The position numbers were made by a program, and so were the translations under genes. Under the pieces are notes generated by a model. That model ran no database searches. It was given only the letters and a program-made list of their open reading frames with translations, and was not told where the DNA came from. 7,345 nucleotides of DNA, taken from Candidatus Atribacteria bacterium. GTDB lineage: Bacteria; Atribacterota; Atribacteria; Atribacterales; Caldatribacteriaceae. Shown here piece by piece: positions 5,274-7,345 of this stretch. Where the stretch lies: contig JARRCQ010000075.1 of assembly GCA_029982105.1 (NCBI GenBank), positions 1 to 7,345 on the forward strand. Direction: 5' to 3'. Numbering within the stretch: position 1 is the first letter of the stretch; every line of letters begins with the position of its first letter.

Positions 5274-7345
5274 TTATTCCCCCTTTTTATGGAATAATTT
5301 TCTGATTTCATAAGCGCCAACAGGAATAAAAGAAAAAAGGATAGCCCAAATCCACTGATTGAGACTTAAACTTGCTGTTTGGAAAATACGCTGCAGAGGA
5401 GGTAAAACTATTACCAGTATTATTATTAGGAAAGATAACAAGCAAGCTCCCACGAGATATAAATTGCCTCGAGGATTGATCTGCCAGAAATTTCTCTTTT
5501 CTGAACGAAAACTATAAGCTCTCCATAGCTCATCAAGACCTAAGGTGGCAAAAGCTATGGTTTGGCTTATATCTCGTCCCCACAAATTCAAACTCATCCC
5601 AAAAGAAGCCACCACTGCTAAAGTGATAAAAAAAGCATTGAACAGCACAATCCCCATATAATGAGAATTAACAATCCCCTCTCGAGGATGACGAGGTTTT
5701 CTCATCATCACATCTGGCTCTGGACTATCCATTCCTAAAGCCAGAGCTGGTAAACCATCAGTTACCAAGTTAATGAGAAGAATTTGCACTGGTACTAAGG
5801 GACTATGCCACCCCACCAGAATGGGAATAAAAATAGTAAATATTTCTCCCAGATTACAGGATAAAAGATAAACCACAAATTTTCTAATATTATCAAATAT
5901 AACTCTACCCTCTTTAATAGCATGTACAATGGTAGCAAAATTATCATCAGTTAAAATCATATCGGCACTTTCTTTAGCCACTTCCGTACCTGAAACACCC
6001 ATAGCCACACCAATATCGGCTTTTTTAAGAGCCGGGGCATCATTAACTCCATCGCCAGTCATAGCTACTACTTCTTCATTAGATTGCAGAGCTTCTACGA
6101 TTTTGAGCTTTTGCTCTGGCCATACTCGAGCAAATACCCTAATTTTTTTAATTTTAGTTCTTAATTCCTCAGGAGAAAAATTATCTAATTCCTGTCCAGT
6201 AACTACCAGGTCTTGAGGAGAAAACATTCCCAACTCCTCAGCTATCGCTCGAGCAGTAACAGGGTTATCGCCAGTAACCATCATTGTAGTAATACCAGCT
6301 TTATTTGCTTCTTCTAAAGCTAACTTTGCTTCAGGACGAGGTGGATCGATCATACCCATCAAACCCACAAAGATTAGTTCTTTTTCTTCTTCTGGTGAAG
6401 GGGTAATTTCTTTTTCTATTTTTCTCCAAGCAAAAGCCAAAACTCGGAGAGCTTTCTGCGCCATTTCCTCCATTATTTTCCTAACTTCTTGTTCTTTTTC
6501 TGGAGAAAAGGGGACAATCTCTCCCTCTTTCTCATAAAAAGAACAACGAGTAATGACTATATCCGGAGCACCTTTAACTAAAAGCACTGTTTCTCCATCT
6601 ATATTATGAAGAGTGGACATCATTTTCCGATTAGAATCAAAAGGCACTTCCCCTTGACGGGGATAAAGTTTTCTCCAGGAATAAAAATCGATATTTTGTT
6701 TTTTGACATAATCTAAAAGAGCCAGTTCAGTAGGATCTCCAAGACGTATTTCATTTCCTTTGTCTTCCTCCAAAACAGCGTCATTACAGAGAACAGCGAC
6801 TTGATAAAGCTTTTCTACAGCCTCCGTCCATACTTCCCGAACCACCATCCGATTTTCAGTAAGAGTTCCTGTTTTATCAGTACAGATGTAAGTAGTAGAA
6901 CCTAAGGTTTCTACTGCTGGTAATTTACGAATAATAGCCCGATGCTGGCTCATACGATAAACTCCCAAGGCCAAGACTACAGTTACAATGGCTGGTAAGC
7001 CTTCAGGAATAGCTGCTACAGCAAGACTCACTGCAATCATAAACATTCCAAAAGGTGGTTCTCCTCGCCAAAAACCAACTAAAAAAACTAAAGAGCATAC
7101 TCCCAGGGTCAAAAAACCCAAGAGCTTCCCTAAACCAGCCAGCCGTTTTTGTAAAGGAGTTACCGTTTCTTCTTCTTCCTGAATTAAACTGGCGATTTTC
7201 CCTATTTCTCTATCCATACCTGTAGCCACCACTATTCCCTTACCCCGCCCATAGGTAACCAGTGTCCCAGAATAAACCATATTAAGGCGGTCAGTAATAG
7301 GAGCGCTATCAGGAAGAGGAGCAATATTTTTCTCCACCGGCACCG
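5274..7345 (-). CDS. P-type cation-transporting ATPase, Ca2+ (SERCA/PMCA-like) type, N-terminus cut by right edge
   Basis: The C-terminal 690 or so residues of an integral membrane P2-type ATPase; the frame stays open to the window edge. The visible part begins inside the actuator domain at PVEKN, just after where the TGES loop should be. Counting from the Val codon at 7341-7343: M3-M4 at about 73-128 with PEGLP (113-117); phosphorylated Asp156 in DKTGTLT; nucleotide-binding KGAPD (257-261); TGDNP (357-361); MTGDGVNDAPA (428-438). Membrane calcium-site residues match SERCA: Glu114 in M4, Asn497 and Glu500 in M5 (SCNLGE), and Asn525, Thr528 and Asp529 in M6 (NLVTDG). Six C-terminal helices follow, ending in a basic tail. 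This pattern supports Ca2+ export driven by ATP, though Mn2+ cannot be excluded. It is the first visible gene of the operon; the adenosine-specific kinase gene follows after 3 bases. Confidence 0.96.
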   Translation of the reverse strand, partial: VPVEKNIAPLPDSAPITDRLNMVYSGTLVTYGRGKGIVVATGMDREIGKIASLIQEEEETVTPLQKRLAGLGKLLGFLTLGVCSLVFLVGFWRGEPPFGMFMIAVSLAVAAIPEGLPAIVTVVLALGVYRMSQHRAIIRKLPAVETLGSTTYICTDKTGTLTENRMVVREVWTEAVEKLYQVAVLCNDAVLEEDKGNEIRLGDPTELALLDYVKKQNIDFYSWRKLYPRQGEVPFDSNRKMMSTLHNIDGETVLLVKGAPDIVITRCSFYEKEGEIVPFSPEKEQEVRKIMEEMAQKALRVLAFAWRKIEKEITPSPEEEKELIFVGLMGMIDPPRPEAKLALEEANKAGITTMMVTGDNPVTARAIAEELGMFSPQDLVVTGQELDNFSPEELRTKIKKIRVFARVWPEQKLKIVEALQSNEEVVAMTGDGVNDAPALKKADIGVAMGVSGTEVAKESADMILTDDNFATIVHAIKEGRVIFDNIRKFVVYLLSCNLGEIFTIFIPILVGWHSPLVPVQILLINLVTDGLPALALGMDSPEPDVMMRKPRHPREGIVNSHYMGIVLFNAFFITLAVVASFGMSLNLWGRDISQTIAFATLGLDELWRAYSFRSEKRNFWQINPRGNLYLVGACLLSFLIIILVIVLPPLQRIFQTASLSLNQWIWAILFSFIPVGAYEIRKLFHKKGE

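Noticed and set aside
5929..6216. Plus-strand open frame opposite the ATPase gene
   Set aside because: It mirrors the conserved ATPase frame, has no family resemblance and no good ribosome binding site; the same applies to other plus-strand frames at 991-1209, 1476-1700, 3046-3294, 4470-4745, 4613-4867, 4822-5004 and 6988-7182.
7341..7343. GTG as the start of the ATPase gene
   Set aside because: It encodes the Val of the conserved segment leading to PVEKN in the actuator domain; the true start is beyond the window.
1..7345. CRISPR array, tRNA, rRNA, prophage or toxin-antitoxin genes
   Set aside because: No regularly spaced repeats, no cloverleaf-like sequence I could recognise, and no matching protein families.

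Overview
The window is a compact bacterial segment in which every supported gene reads on the minus strand. From right to left (transcription order) the genes are: a P-type Ca2+-ATPase cut by the right edge, an adenosine-specific kinase family protein, a DUF763 protein, a nitroreductase, a YfcE/MJ0936-type metallophosphoesterase, PhoU, a stand-alone protein resembling the pyruvate kinase C-terminal domain, and an OsmC-family protein. A 416-base intergenic stretch follows, then the first 182 codons of a zinc-dependent medium-chain dehydrogenase cut by the left edge.

The first eight genes look like one operon. Gaps run from 18 bases down to a 1-base overlap (TAATG). Nearly every gene has a purine-rich Shine-Dalgarno sequence 7-8 bases before its start, and several of these sit on or against the stop codon of the gene upstream. 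The dehydrogenase is probably a separate unit, because the long gap before it holds a 20-bp perfect inverted repeat and a run of further hairpins.

Organism: moderately AT-rich, strong AGGAGG-type ribosome binding sites, dense packing, and CGA used readily for arginine. The adenosine-specific kinase and DUF763 families are known mainly from archaea and thermophilic or anaerobic bacteria. OsmC, nitroreductase and zinc dehydrogenases are common in such anaerobes. A thermophilic or deep-branching anaerobic bacterium is the best guess; the exact phylum cannot be fixed from this window.

How the genes may work together is inference. Several products handle phosphate, nucleotides or phosphoenolpyruvate-like ligands (PhoU, metallophosphoesterase, adenosine-specific kinase, pyruvate-kinase-C-like domain, an ATP-driven cation pump). 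Two are redox or peroxide enzymes (nitroreductase, OsmC). DUF763 carries a helix-hairpin-helix suggesting nucleic acid binding. No single known pathway links them. PhoU appears here without any pst phosphate transporter genes. The least explained elements are the DUF763 protein, the stand-alone pyruvate-kinase-C-like protein, and the structured region before the dehydrogenase.
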